NCBI GenBank assembly: GCA_021292105.1
Contig: CM037863.1
Span: 12,940,542 to 13,004,541, forward strand
Length of the DNA: 64,000 nucleotides
Reading direction: 5' to 3'
Origin: Anadara kagoshimensis
Taxonomy: Eukaryota > Mollusca > Bivalvia > Arcoida > Arcidae
Of this stretch, positions 23,121 to 35,900 are shown piece by piece (position 1 is the first letter of the stretch; the number at the start of each line of letters is the position of its first letter). Under the pieces are notes generated by a model that was not told the origin of the DNA, ran no database searches, and saw only the letters and a program-made list of their open reading frames with translations. The translations under genes were made by a program, and so were the position numbers.

Positions 23121-24900
23121 TTTATTTGGAAAAGCCGAGACTTCGAAGCTTTTTGGTAAATTCAAAAGAAGTAAGCTAATGGAATTTAGTCGAGTTTGCA
23201 AATAAGCATATGATAGACGCCAGGGTGGATGACGCATTGCAAAAAATGAGGTCAAAGGTCACTGAATGGAAAAAAAATTAATTATATCCTGGACATAATG
23301 TGCCCTTATCTTGCAAAAAACATATAACTTTTATTTGCAATAATTTTGAGATAAATAGAACATATTGTATAGTGATGATTGTTTTTAAAACTGCATGACG
23401 TTAAATAAACAAAATTTTAAGATAAATATTGCCAAAATCTTGTCCAAATACATGTAGAATAATTAATTTTTGAAACATAAATTTGTGAAGATGTAAGAAA
23501 AGATCATATCCACCAAGTTTACTATGCCAGTCTGCAAAAAACATATACATGTATATAGAAATTAATCAAAGTACTGAGAGTACTCTAGGTAGAGATTTAG
23601 CTTTTAGCTATATATAAAATATTAATATATGTTATGTTCTGAATGTTACAATAAAACAGAAGTAAAATAAATATTTTCATCAGATAATAATATTACTAAG
23701 GACATATGTTTAATCGATATGAATGTGATGTTTTCAATGGCGTTTAAGTAATATTTAGTGCTAAGATGCTGTTGATTTTGTGACAATTGGATTACTCTGA
23801 TTATCAAAATGGACATAGCGAACACTTATACACTTTTTAACGTAGTAATATAAAGGAGAAAAATTTGCAATTGAAAACATTTTTAATATCCTATGCAAAT
23901 AAGAATGTAAAACAATAAATGATTCAACAGACAAACAAGACCAGATAAATACATATCGGCACCACTGAGTATAAAATCCCGAGATTTGGACGGGAATCAC
24001 CAGTAGTTTAAAAGCAAAATCCGCTTTTTTATTAAAAAGTATATAGATGATAGGACAAAAACGAGGAATAAATAAATAAGGAACTATTATACCTTCTTTT
24101 GATGTTAGTTTCCTTAATGGCTGCCATTCATGTTTAAATAATTTTTTGAAATGTGTAGATCATCACTAGGGTTTGGTACTGAAGATCATAAAAAGGTCAA
24201 AGGTCAAATGAGTGAATTATATCATGAAATATACATATAAACTTTCTAATACTAGAAAATTCGGCATATTTATGAGTAATTACCTCAAAATAATATAAAA
24301 CTAAGTTTTAGAAGTATATATATGTATCAAACGAAATCGACCAGAATTTGCACTTGAGGTAGACCAAAGTATAGTGGATGAGTTAAATATTTTATTTTCA
24401 GTGTTGATGGCATATATTGTTTAACAATCTTGATGATATTAAAATATATATTAGTAATATTTGTTTTTATAATGCTTTGGGATTTTGGTTTAGACATGGA
24501 TTGGTATGTTTGTTATGATAACTTCATATTTATGATATGATGCAATGCTGAAAGCTATTATTCTTTTTCACTTTTTCTCGATTCTTGGAGGTTTTGACAG
24601 TTCTAAAGCAACTTTTTCCTTACTACTTTCCAAAAGAAAATTTATGTTTGAAATTGAAATTGTTGGAATTGTTCATTTTCTTACAGACATGACAATATCA
24701 TTATGATCATGTACTTGTGTTTTGACAAATATATTAACATTGATAATGATATGTAATGATTCCTTAAACTGTCTCAGTTTTTCAGCACTAGAAATCAGCC
24801 AAAATAGGCGCTTAGTAAGACCACTCGTGCATTTTGTATGTACTAATCTGTAAAAATTGGTGTAATGATGTTTTGGTGTTTATCTCAAAATGTGGTTGAT
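21548..24900. other. Centre of the foldback element, left part
   Basis: AT-rich unique sequence. No transposase motif was recognised, and frames such as 21970-22188 and 23761-24000 match nothing I know. A trace, tgaagtggcgtacatggagt at 21924-21943, resembles the 184-bp unit and may be a diverged copy. A (TTTA)n microsatellite lies at 23061-23126. Autonomous coding capacity could be hidden in introns, but I see no evidence of it. Confidence 0.5.
23061..23126. repeat. (TTTA)n microsatellite
   Basis: About 16 nearly pure ttta/attt units. Confidence 0.95.
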
Positions 24901-24924
24901 GACTTTTCGTGTCAATAACTTTAA

Positions 24925-26300
24925 GGCAGGAAGATATAACTTTTTCGCCTAAAAAAGAAACCAAAACATTTTCTGCAACATTAGGGCCCTATATCTTTTT
25001 AAATGTAGACTATAAAATTGCATCAACTGTGTTTGCTAAACGAATTAAAACAGTCCTGTATGGTTTCGGTGATTCAATAAATAAATTGTTTTAAAGCATT
25101 AAATTGAGTAGATTACTTCTCTGTCTGTTCCGGTTTAAAAGCTATTTTCGATAAAAACAAGTTATTTAGATGGGGTAAACGGGGTTGTGGTGATAAACTT
25201 AGAACTGACAGAAAAATAGAATGGAATTGAAAAGGAAATTTCAAACTTTTGGGTATAAAATATAATTGGGAGATATAGATTTTACCCAGAAAATTATACA
25301 GATTAACTTGAGTCCTTTAAGAAGCTTCTGTTCTGAATGATTTGTCATTCTTAAGTGCCAGATCTTCCAAACGACATAATAAATGAAATAAATAGATTGA
25401 TGTTCTCTTTCATATGGAACATCAAATTGAATAAAATAAAACGAGGTGTATTGGTTTTTTGAATTATGATGAAGGTAGTTTAAAGGTATCCCATATCAAG
25501 TTCTTTTGTCAAAAGATTTCATGGGTGCAGAAAATCCGCTCTGCCATTTTACCATGGAATGTCTGCTTCTGGATGATCTCGAAGAGTTCGAGGGTGCTAA
25601 TGTTTTTAAAGATGGGTTTGCTTCAATCACACCGTTGATTAATAAATTCTGGTGATCGGTGATCACTGCATGGGCCAATTTACCAAATAATTACATCACA
25701 AACACAAATACGTAATGTCACAATATCTCTGGTAAAATCCTAACATTAAAACAAATAAAACTTTTGGAAAATGTGGGCAAAAGAAAATATTAATTTTATA
25801 AAGGTTTTAACAAATGATGAAGGAAATATTATGTCTTATAATGAGTTTACAGCTAAGTTTGATTTTAATATTAATAATCTAAATTATTACACCTTGATTG
25901 ATACAATTCCGGAAATCTGGAAAAGTGCAATCCAGCTACAAGAAAATCCGCTTAGAGAAGTCAGAAATAGTTTTATAACTAAATTGAAATAAAGGAAAAT
26001 AGTTTCCAAAATGTTTTACATATATATCTAAAAGAAATTAGAAATTTTGCACAAAAATAAGAGATTGGATGTGTTGATTAATTATGTTTTCTTGTCACCG
26101 ATGAAACAAAAATCAAGATTTCCAGTATAAAATTAAACACAATATTAATTTTATAAGCAGCCGAACAATGAAATGCAAGCTTCTTGAAACTGAACTATGC
26201 AGTTTTTGTTGGAAAGTTAAAGAAACTGAACAACATTTATTTTTAGAATGTCAGTATGTAAAAATATTTTAAACATATTTTTCGATCAAGATAAAAATCA
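24925..26300 (+). pseudogene. Degraded LINE (L1/Tx1-like) reverse transcriptase and C-terminal region
   Basis: Frame fragments follow the order of a LINE ORF2. A reverse-transcriptase N-terminal block (FLNVDYKIASTVFAKRIKTV) lies at about 24999-25060. At about 25225 comes NFKLLGIKYN. A WNIKLNKIKRGVLV-like block followed by DEGSLKVSHIKFFCQKISWV lies at about 25420-25530. YNEFTAKFDF and YYTLIDTIPEIWKSA lie at about 25838-25932. A C-terminal CSFC...EQHLFLEC cysteine/histidine motif is near 26200-26255. There are many stops and frameshifts, and the catalytic FADD block between the first two pieces was not found, so a large internal deletion is likely. The element is dead. It lies within the centre of the foldback element. 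Clade placement is tentative. Confidence 0.75.
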
Positions 26301-29300
26301 AATCCCACGTGATTATAGAAAATGAAGTAAATAATGTTTATTTGGAAAGAAGCACAAAGTAATCATTTTTGGCATTTTTCATTTATGCATTTTAATAATT
26401 AAATAGTATATCCATATATGTAGAATGTCCAATACATTTCCCCAATACAATATTGCAATAGAAAAGATGTGTCTCTACAAACAGATCGAAATGTATTCCA
26501 TATATCAGTATTCCACGACAAGGGCACACAAAATTAGAATAAACTGGGAACATGTTGAGGTAGGCCCATACATTGAAAACATATTTTGAAATTTTAATAT
26601 GTTGTACATGGGCATTAACCACTCAACATGCCAAAATTTCAAGGTAGGTATTCAGAATACTTAAGAAAATTCTAAGCGCCATCTGGTGGACATTTTCACG
26701 ACATAAATGGTCAAAAATAATAAGCTTTAATACTTTTTGCCATGCTTAGAATCCAAAAGAGTCTTGCATTTAAATTTAACATTATGTCATAAAGATAATT
26801 TGGACTAATTGATTTTACTTCCGGACATGCGGTATTTTTCTACTGCGCCGCCTATCAAGAAAGAACATTAAAATTTCGGAAAACTAAAAGTAACACCCTT
26901 TCGTTATTTTGATGTTTTATAAAAAATACGATCGCTGATTTTAACATGTGTTGCGCATGAATATATAAGTTTAGAAAAAATAGGGGGTAGTCAAGCTACT
27001 TTTTTCATAAAATTGCATTAAAATCAAAACCAAGATTAGAAACCTTATTCCTTACATTAGAACTCACCATTAATGTCCTAGGATACAATTTTAAACTCAA
27101 TGTTTTTCGTTTGGTGTTAACAAATAAGCAAAAACAGTGATAATGAGCTATTTGGCTTTGCAAAACAAAACGAATTTGAAATACCATATTATCTGTACCC
27201 CTAGCAACCCTTACCAATACCAACGAATTAAATTGGAAAGAGGAGTCGTATACATTGATGAAGGGTTCTTGATTCTAGGCCGCTGAAATGAAAAGCAAAT
27301 ACAAGAGCATAGTCAAAATTTGACACTGAGAAAAATTATTATGAAGTATGTTTATTGAACAACCGTGCGTTTGCGTCGTACTATTTTTATTTGAATAACC
27401 CTTCTCCCAAAAAAGTCACATAAAGCAGCGATATAAAACACAGTACCTCAAATTTTAAACGACGTTCTCAAATCTTTCAAATATTTAGATTTGCGCCCTC
27501 AAAAGTGTAGATCTTCCTTATTTCCGTTAAATTATACATTTTGTTCTTTAAAAATAATACACAACATTGGTGTTGTGAATTATAAGCTTTTGTGAATGCA
27601 GATAATTATTCTAAATGATACGCATTAGAGCGTCCCGCCATAATTCGGTAGGTGCCGAACACCATTTATTCGTGACGTCATAGGTAGAAAGACGTAAAAT
27701 CGGAGAGTTTGTCCTTACGCACAAAACGACGACGTCACCATGGTATGGATATACCTTAAAAGATTGTGGGATTTATAAGTTGTTATAATAATAGATGTGT
27801 GTATAAATTGTTTTTGTTAATGCCTTTTAATTCTGTTCTGTAACATATACAGAGAAATAAAAAATATTTAGAGCACTGTATAAGGGTTTTTACACTCGCT
27901 AGTGTGTTTTTATTTTGTCAATTTCTGAATACGGTGTTTTTATACTCACTGAATAATGTTTTTTAGTTTTGATACTAACTGAACAAGGTGTCTTATTATA
28001 AAACGGAATACAAAAGTAAGTCATCCGGTTTCATTGAAATAACGATATTCTTATACAATCTGAAATCATTTTAATTATCTTTATTAATTAAACACTAGAT
28101 ATTTAACATTTTTATTACATTTATTCTGATGATCACATTACTAGTAAGTGAAACTCAAGTCAAGCATTAGCTAGAACAAAATGTCGCCTTAGTAATTTAG
28201 CTATAAAAATAGTGTAATGTAATTAATGTGCGATTACTTTTCGAGTTTGTTCAGTGGAATATGTCATTCAATTATTTATCTTACAAAAACTCGTCTGTAG
28301 TTTACGTTACATAATAAACATCATCAGAAACATCAATAGTGATGTACCGTAATTCGTCAGTCAGTTATTTAGTTATTAAAGGTGTACCCAGTAATTCAAA
28401 CAAGTGCGCGTCTAGTTGTTTGCAGAACAATTACACTAGGATTAAGATTTATTTATTTGAAATGTTTTGCAACTTTTACCCAATTGAGATTTAATGTTAA
28501 ATCTGTTCTTTCTCTGAATTATAATTAGACTCTAATGGTTGTGAAAAAGTGTCATTGAGAAATTAGGATATACGTTAGACAAAAGCATTGTATTCAAGAC
28601 ATCAGTATTCAGTTACATGTACACGTTAACGCTTAATATTGACAGTTCTTTTTAAATATATGTGATTTTGGCACTTTCAAAGCGGGTGTTATATAAACAA
28701 AATGTTAAACTACAACCACAATTTCCTTATTTCCGGTACTCATATTGCTTGTTTTATATAAGTATTCGAATGAAATGATCGTTAGAATTACACTTATTTG
28801 AACCTTTGACACCAAAATGACTTAACATCGTAACATCTGGATTGGAATCCACTCTAAAACCACTATATGTATCCCAAGCAAAAATTTCAGAATGAATTGT
28901 CAGTTATTGACCATTGACAAAAATATCATCAAATGTAAATTTAAGCATAAAAATAGAGTTGTCAGCCAGACTATTACATATTATTGTTTTGCAATGACTG
29001 TTTTAAAGATACAGTGCCAAAATGAGAAAATGCATTCGTCACTCGGTTTAGTTTTGAAATATTAATACATTGAGAATTTAACATTACATCACATACTTTT
29101 AATTATGTGTTTCCTCATACGGTGTGGCTGAATGATTTAGGGGTAAAAAACAATTATATCTTCTCAATGAATTTATTTGAAATTTGTCATACATCATTAA
29201 ATAACATAGTTATATATATACATGTATATAGTAACCCACTATAGGTATAGTTCATATGGTGTAATATTGTTGTGAAAATAATCCTGGAGTCGTTTGTGTA

Positions 29301-29951
29301 CATCCAACACCCAGATTTAACCTATCATTGACGTCATTGTCCTAACATCTTGACAGAATAGACACTTATCAATGAAATTTAAAACATCAGATTTTGCATA
29401 TAAATTACGGTTTTAGAATTTACTCTCATATTAATTATTTACCAAATAAAAATTTAACTTACAAAATTAATTCCATAAAACCACATTTAAAATAAACGGA
29501 CAACATTTCTACACTTAAAATTGTTTAAACGTACTTGGAAACGTTAAATTCATATCATTTAAACAGACGATTATGAGTATATGTATCTATCGCTTAAATA
29601 AACATGTTTTATATTAGTTGTTTTATTATAATTATGGTTACAGAATAAGTAAATGGTGATGTTGTATTTGCCGTTTAGAACTCATAGTCAACCTAATACA
29701 TAGAGCACTTTCAGTACTTTGATTAATTCTGTAAACTTTTTATATGTGCCATAATGCGTTTGAAAAGGTACACCTGGTGCATAATTATGCAGTTTCTTCT
29801 TACATCGACACTATAATTTTTATTTTATGGTTAAAATAAATAAACATTGTATTTAGTTTTTCAACTTGTTACATTTTGTAATAAATGTTGGAAATATGAT
29901 TTCCAACATTCCATGTAATTAAAAACAGAAAACTAGTTATCATAGTAATTC
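26301..29951. other. Centre of the foldback element, right part
   Basis: AT-rich unique sequence without a recognisable gene. Loose repeats of gtgtttttat-ctcactgaata words lie at 27885-28000, and a tatatacatgtatata palindrome is near 29215-29230. No transposase domain was seen. Confidence 0.45.
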
Positions 29952-32900
29952 CGAGCTCTTGTTAGTCCCGTTCTTCGCCTCTAGGGTTCTTGAAAACCAA
30001 ATGTTGCAATTGGATATATCTACCCGTGATTAAAAGCCCTAGATGGGGAAAGTAATTTTCTCTGTGTACGCTACTTCAAACGTAGCAGGTCCTTACGAAA
30101 TCACATATCAAAAGGGGGGTATGGTCCTTCTGAGCTCTCGTAAGACCCGTTCTACCCCTCTAGGGTTCTTGAAATTTTCACCAAATGTTGCAATTGGATA
30201 GATCTACCCGTGGTTAAAAGGCCTAGATGGGGAAACGCATTTTCTCTGTGTACGCTACTTCAAACGTAGCAGGTCCTTACGAAATCACATATCAAAAGGG
30301 GGGTATGGTCCTTCTGAGCTCTCGTAAGACCCGTTCTACCCCTCTAGGGTTCTTGAAATTTTCACCAAATGTTGCAATTGGATAGATCTACCCGTGGTTA
30401 AAAGGCCTAGATGGGGAAACGCATTTTCTCTGTGTACGCTACTTCAAACGTAGCAGGTCCTTACGAAATCACATATCAAAAGGGGGGTATGGTCCTTCTG
30501 AGCTCTCGTAAGACCCGTTCTACCCCTCTAGGGTTCTTGAAATTTTCACCAAATGTTGCAATTGGATAGATCTACCCGTGGTTAAAAGGCCTAGATGGGG
30601 AAACGCATTTTCTCTGTGTACGCTACTTCAAACGTAGCAGGTCCTTACGAAATCACATATCAAAAGGGGGGTATGGTCCTTCTGAGCTCTCGTAAGACCC
30701 GTTCTACCCCTCTAGGGTTCTTGAAATTTTCACCAAATGTTGCAATTGGATAGATCTACCCGTGGTTAAAAGGCCTAGATGGGGAAACGCATTTTCTCTG
30801 TGTACGCTACTTCAAACGTAGCAGGTCCTTACGAAATCACATATCAAAAGGGGGGTATGGTCCTTCTGAGCTCTCGTAAGACCCGTTCTACCCCTCTAGG
30901 GTTCTTGAAATTTTCACCAAATGTTGCAATTGGATAGATCTACCCGTGGTTAAAAGGCCTAGATGGGGAAACGCATTTTCTCTGTGTACGCTACTTCAAA
31001 CGTAGCAGGTCCTTACGAAATCACATATCAAAAGGGGGGTATGGTCCTTCTGAGCTCTCGTAAGACCCGTTCTACCCCTCTAGGGTTCTTGAAATTTTCA
31101 CCAAATGTTGCAATTGGATAGATCTACCCGTGGTTAAAAGGCCTAGATGGGGAAACGCATTTTCTCTGTGTACGCTACTTCAAACGTAGCAGGTCCTTAC
31201 GAAATCACATATCAAAAGGGGGTATGGTCCTTCTGAGCTCTCGTAAGACCCGTTCTACCCCTCTAGGGTTCTTGAAATTTTCACCAAATGTTGCAATTGG
31301 ATAGATCTACCCGTGGTTAAAAGGCCTAGATGGGGAAACGCATTTTCTCTGTGTACGCTACTTCAAACGTAGCAGGTCCTTACGAAATCACATATCAAAA
31401 GGGGGGTATGGTCCTTCTGAGCTCTCGTAAGACCCGTTCTACCCCTCTAGGGTTCTTGAAATTTTCACCAAATGTTGCAATTGGATAGATCTACCCGTGG
31501 TTAAAAGGCCTAGATGGGGAAACGCATTTTCTCTGTGTACGCTACTTCAAACGTAGCAGGTCCTTACGAAATCACATATCAAAAGGGGGTATGGTCCTTC
31601 TGAGCTCTCGTAAGACCCGTTCTACCCCTCTAGGGTTCTTGAAATTTTCACCAAATGTTGCAATTGGATAGATCTACCCGTGGTTAAAAGGCCTAGATGG
31701 GGAAACGCATTTTCTCTGTGTACGCTACTTCAAACGTAGCAGGTCCTTACGAAATCACATATCAAAAGGGGGGTATGGTCCTTCTGAGCTCTCGTAAGAC
31801 CCGTTCTACCCCTCTAGGGTTCTTGAAATTTTCACCAAATGTTGCAATTGGATAGATCTACCCGTGGTTAAAAGGCCTAGATGGGGAAACGCATTTTCTC
31901 TGTGTATACTTTCAAACGTAGCAGGTCCTTACGAAATCACATATCAAAAGGGGGTATGGTCCTTCTGAGCTCTCGTAAGACCCGTTCTACCCCTCTAGGG
32001 TTCTTGAAATTTTCACCAAATGTTGCAATTGGATAGATCTACCCGTGGTTAAAAGGCCTAGATGGGGAAACGCATTTTCTCTGTGTACGCTACTTCAAAC
32101 GTAGCAGGTCCTTACGAAATCACATATCAAAAGGGGGTATGGTCCTTCTGAGCTCTCGTAAGACCCGTTCTACCCCTCTAGGGTTCTTGAAATTTTCACC
32201 AAATGTTGCAATTGGATAGATCTACCCGTGGTTAAAAGGCCTAGATGGGGAAACGCATTTTCTCTGTGTACGCTACTTCAAACGTAGCAGGTCCTTACGA
32301 AATCACATATCAAAAGGGGGGTATGGTCCTTCTGAGCTCTCGTAAGACCCGTTCTACCCCTCTAGGGTTCTTGAAATTTTCACCAAATGTTGCAATTGGA
32401 TAGATCTACCCGTGGTTAAAAGGCCTAGATGGGGAAACGCATTTTCTCTGTGTACGCTACTTCAAACGTAGCAGGTCCTTACGAAATCACATATCAAAAG
32501 GGGGGTATGGTCCTTCTGAGCTCTCGTAAGACCCGTTCTACCCCTCTAGGGTTCTTGAAATTTTCACCAAATGTTGCAATTGGATAGATCTACCCGTGGT
32601 TAAAAGGCCTAGATGGGGAAACGCATTTTCTCTGTGTACGCTACTTCAAACGTAGCAGGTCCTTACGAAATCACATATCAAAAGGGGGTATGGTCCTTCT
32701 GAGCTCTCGTAAGACCCGTTCTACCCCTCTAGGGTTCTTGAAATTTTCACCAAATGTTGCAATTGGATAGATCTACCCGTGGTTAAAAGGCCTAGATGGG
32801 GAAACGCATTTTCTCTGTGTACGCTACTTCAAACGTAGCAGGTCCTTACGAAATCACATATCAAAAGGGGGTATGGTCCTTCTGAGCTCTCGTAAGACCC

Positions 32901-35900
32901 GTTCTACCCCTCTAGGGTTCTTGAAATTTTCACCAAATGTTGCAATTGGATAGATCTACCCGTGGTTAAAAGCCTAGATGGGGAAACGCATTTCTCTGTG
33001 TACGCTACTTCAAACGTAGCAGGTCCTACGAAATCACATATCAAAAGGGGGGTATGGTCCTTCTGAGCTCTCGTAAGACCCGTTCTACCCCTCTAGGGTT
33101 CTTGAAATTTTCACCAAATGTTGCAATTGGATAGATCTACCCGTGGTTAAAAGGCCTAGATGGGGAAACGCATTTTCTGTGTACGCTACTTCAAACGTAG
33201 CAGGTCCTTACGAAATCACATATCAAAAGGGGGTATGGTCTTCTGAGCTCTCGTAAGACCCGTTCTACCCCTTAGGGTTCTTGAAATTTTCACAAATGTT
33301 GCAATTGGATAGATCTACCTGTGGTTAAAAGGCCTAGATGGGGAAACGCATTTTTCTGTGTACGCTACTTCAAACGTAGCAGGTCCTTACGAAATCACAT
33401 ATCAAAAGGGGGGTATGGTCCTTCTGAGCTCTCGTAAGACCCGTTCTACCCCTCTAGGGTTCTTGAAATTTTCACCAAATGTTGCATTGGATAGATCTAC
33501 CCGTGGTTAAAACCCTAGATGGGGAAACGCATTTTCTCTGTGTACGCACTTCAAACGTAGCAGGTCCTTACGAAATCACATATCAAAAGGGGGGTATGGT
33601 CCTTCTGAGCTCTCGTAAGACCCGTTCTACCCCTCTAGGGTTCTTGAAATTTTCACCAAATGTTGCAGTTGGATAGATCTACCCGTGGTTAAAAGCCCTA
33701 GATGGGGAAACGCATTTTCTCTGTGTACGCCACTTCAAACGTAGCAGGTCCTTACGAAATCACATATCAAAAGGGGGGTATGGTCCTTCTGGCATTCGTA
33801 AGACCCGTTCTACCCCTCTAGGGTTCTTGAAATTTTCACCAAATGTTGCAGTTGGATAGATCTACCCGTGCATGAAAGCCCTAGGGGGAAACGCATTTTC
33901 TCTGTGTACGCCACTTCAAACGTATCAGGTCCTTACGAAATCACATATCAAAAGGGGGTATGGTCCTTCTGAGCTCTCGTAAGATCCGTTCTACCCCTCT
34001 AGTGTTCTTGAAATTTTCACCAGATGTTGCAGTTGGATAGTCTACCCGTGGTTAAAAGCCCTAGATGGGGAAACGCATTTTCTGTGTACGCACTTCAAAC
34101 GTAGCAAGTCCTTACGAAATCACATATCAAAAGGGGGGTATGGTCCTTCTCAGCTCTCGTAAGACCCGTTCTATCCCTCTAGGGTTCTTGAAATTTTCAC
34201 CAAATGTTGCAATTGGATAGATCTACCCGTGGTTGAAAGCCCTAGATGGGGAAACGCATTTTCTCTGTGTACGCCACTTCAAACGTATCAGGTCCTTACG
34301 AAATCACATATCAAAAGGGGGTATGGTCCTTCTGAGCTCTCGTAAGACCCGTTCTACCCCTCTAGTGTTCTTGAAATTTTCACCAGATGTTGCAGTTGGA
34401 TAGGTCTACCCGTGGTTAAAAGCCCTAGATGGGGAAACGCGTTTTCTCTGTGTACCACTTCAAACGTAGCAGGTCCTTACGAAATCACATATCAAAAGGG
34501 GGTATGGTCCTTCTGAGCTCTCGTAAGATCCGTTCTACCCCTCTAGGTTCTTGAAATTTTCACCAGTTGCAGTTGGATAGTCTACCCGTGGTTAAAAGCC
34601 CTAGATGGGGAAACGCATTTCTCTGTGTACGCTACTTCAAACGTAGCAAGTCCTAACGAAATCACATATCAAAAGGGGGGTATGGTCCTTCGTAGCTCTC
34701 GTAAGACCCGTTCTACCCCTCTAGGGTTCTTGAAATTTTCACCAAATGTTGCAATTGGATAGATCTACCCGTGGTTAAAAGGCCTAGATGGGGAAACGCA
34801 TTTTGACTGTGTACGCTACTTCAAACGTAGCAAGTCCTTACGAAATCACATATCAAAAGGGGAATGGTCTTCTGAGCTCTCGTAAGACCCGTTCTACCCC
34901 TTTAGGGTTCTTGAAATTTTCACAAAATGTTGCAATTGGATAGATCTACCGTGGTTAAAACCCCTAGATGGGGAAACGCATTTTTTCTGTGTACGCTACT
35001 TCAAACGTAGCAGGTCCTTACGAAATCACATATCAAAAGGGGGGTATGGTCCTTCTGAGCTCTCGTAAGACCCGTTCTACCCCTCTAGGGTTCTTGAAAT
35101 TTTCACCAAATGTTGCATTGGATAGATCTACCCGTGGTTAAAACCCTAGATGGGGAAACGCATTTTCTCTGTATACGCCACTTCAAACGTAGCAGGTCCT
35201 TACGAAATCACATATCAAAAGGGGGGTATGGTCCTTCTGAGCTCTCGTAAGACCCGTTCTACCCCTCTAGGGTTCTTGAAATTTTCACCAATGTTGCATT
35301 GGATAGATCTACCGTGGTTAAAAGCCTAGATGGGGAAACGCATTTTCTCTGTGTACGCCACTTCAAACGTAGCAGGTCCTTACGAAATCACATATCAAAA
35401 GGGGGGTATGGTCCTTCTGGGCATTCGTAAGACCCGTTCTACCCCTCTAGGGTTCTTGAAATTTTCACCAAATGTTGCAGTTGGATAGATCTACCCGTGG
35501 TTGAAAGCCCTAGATGGGGAAACACATTTTCTCTGTGTACGCCACTTCAAACGTATCAGGTCCTTACGAAATCACATATCAAAAGGGGGTATGGTCCTTC
35601 TGAGCTCTCGTAAGACCCGTTCTACCCCTCTAGGGTTCTTGAAATTTTCACCAAATGTTGCAGTTGGATAGATCTACCCGTGGTTGAAAGCCCTAGATGG
35701 GGAAACGCATTTTCTCTGTGTACGCCACTTCAAACGTAGCAGGTCCTTACGAAATCACATATCAAAAGGGGGTATGGTCCTTCTGAGCTCTCGTAAGATC
35801 CGTTCTACCCCTCTAGTGTTCTTGAAATTTTCACCAGATGTTGCAGTTGGATAGGTCTACCCGTGGTTAAAAGCCCTAGATGGGGAAACGCATTTTCTCT

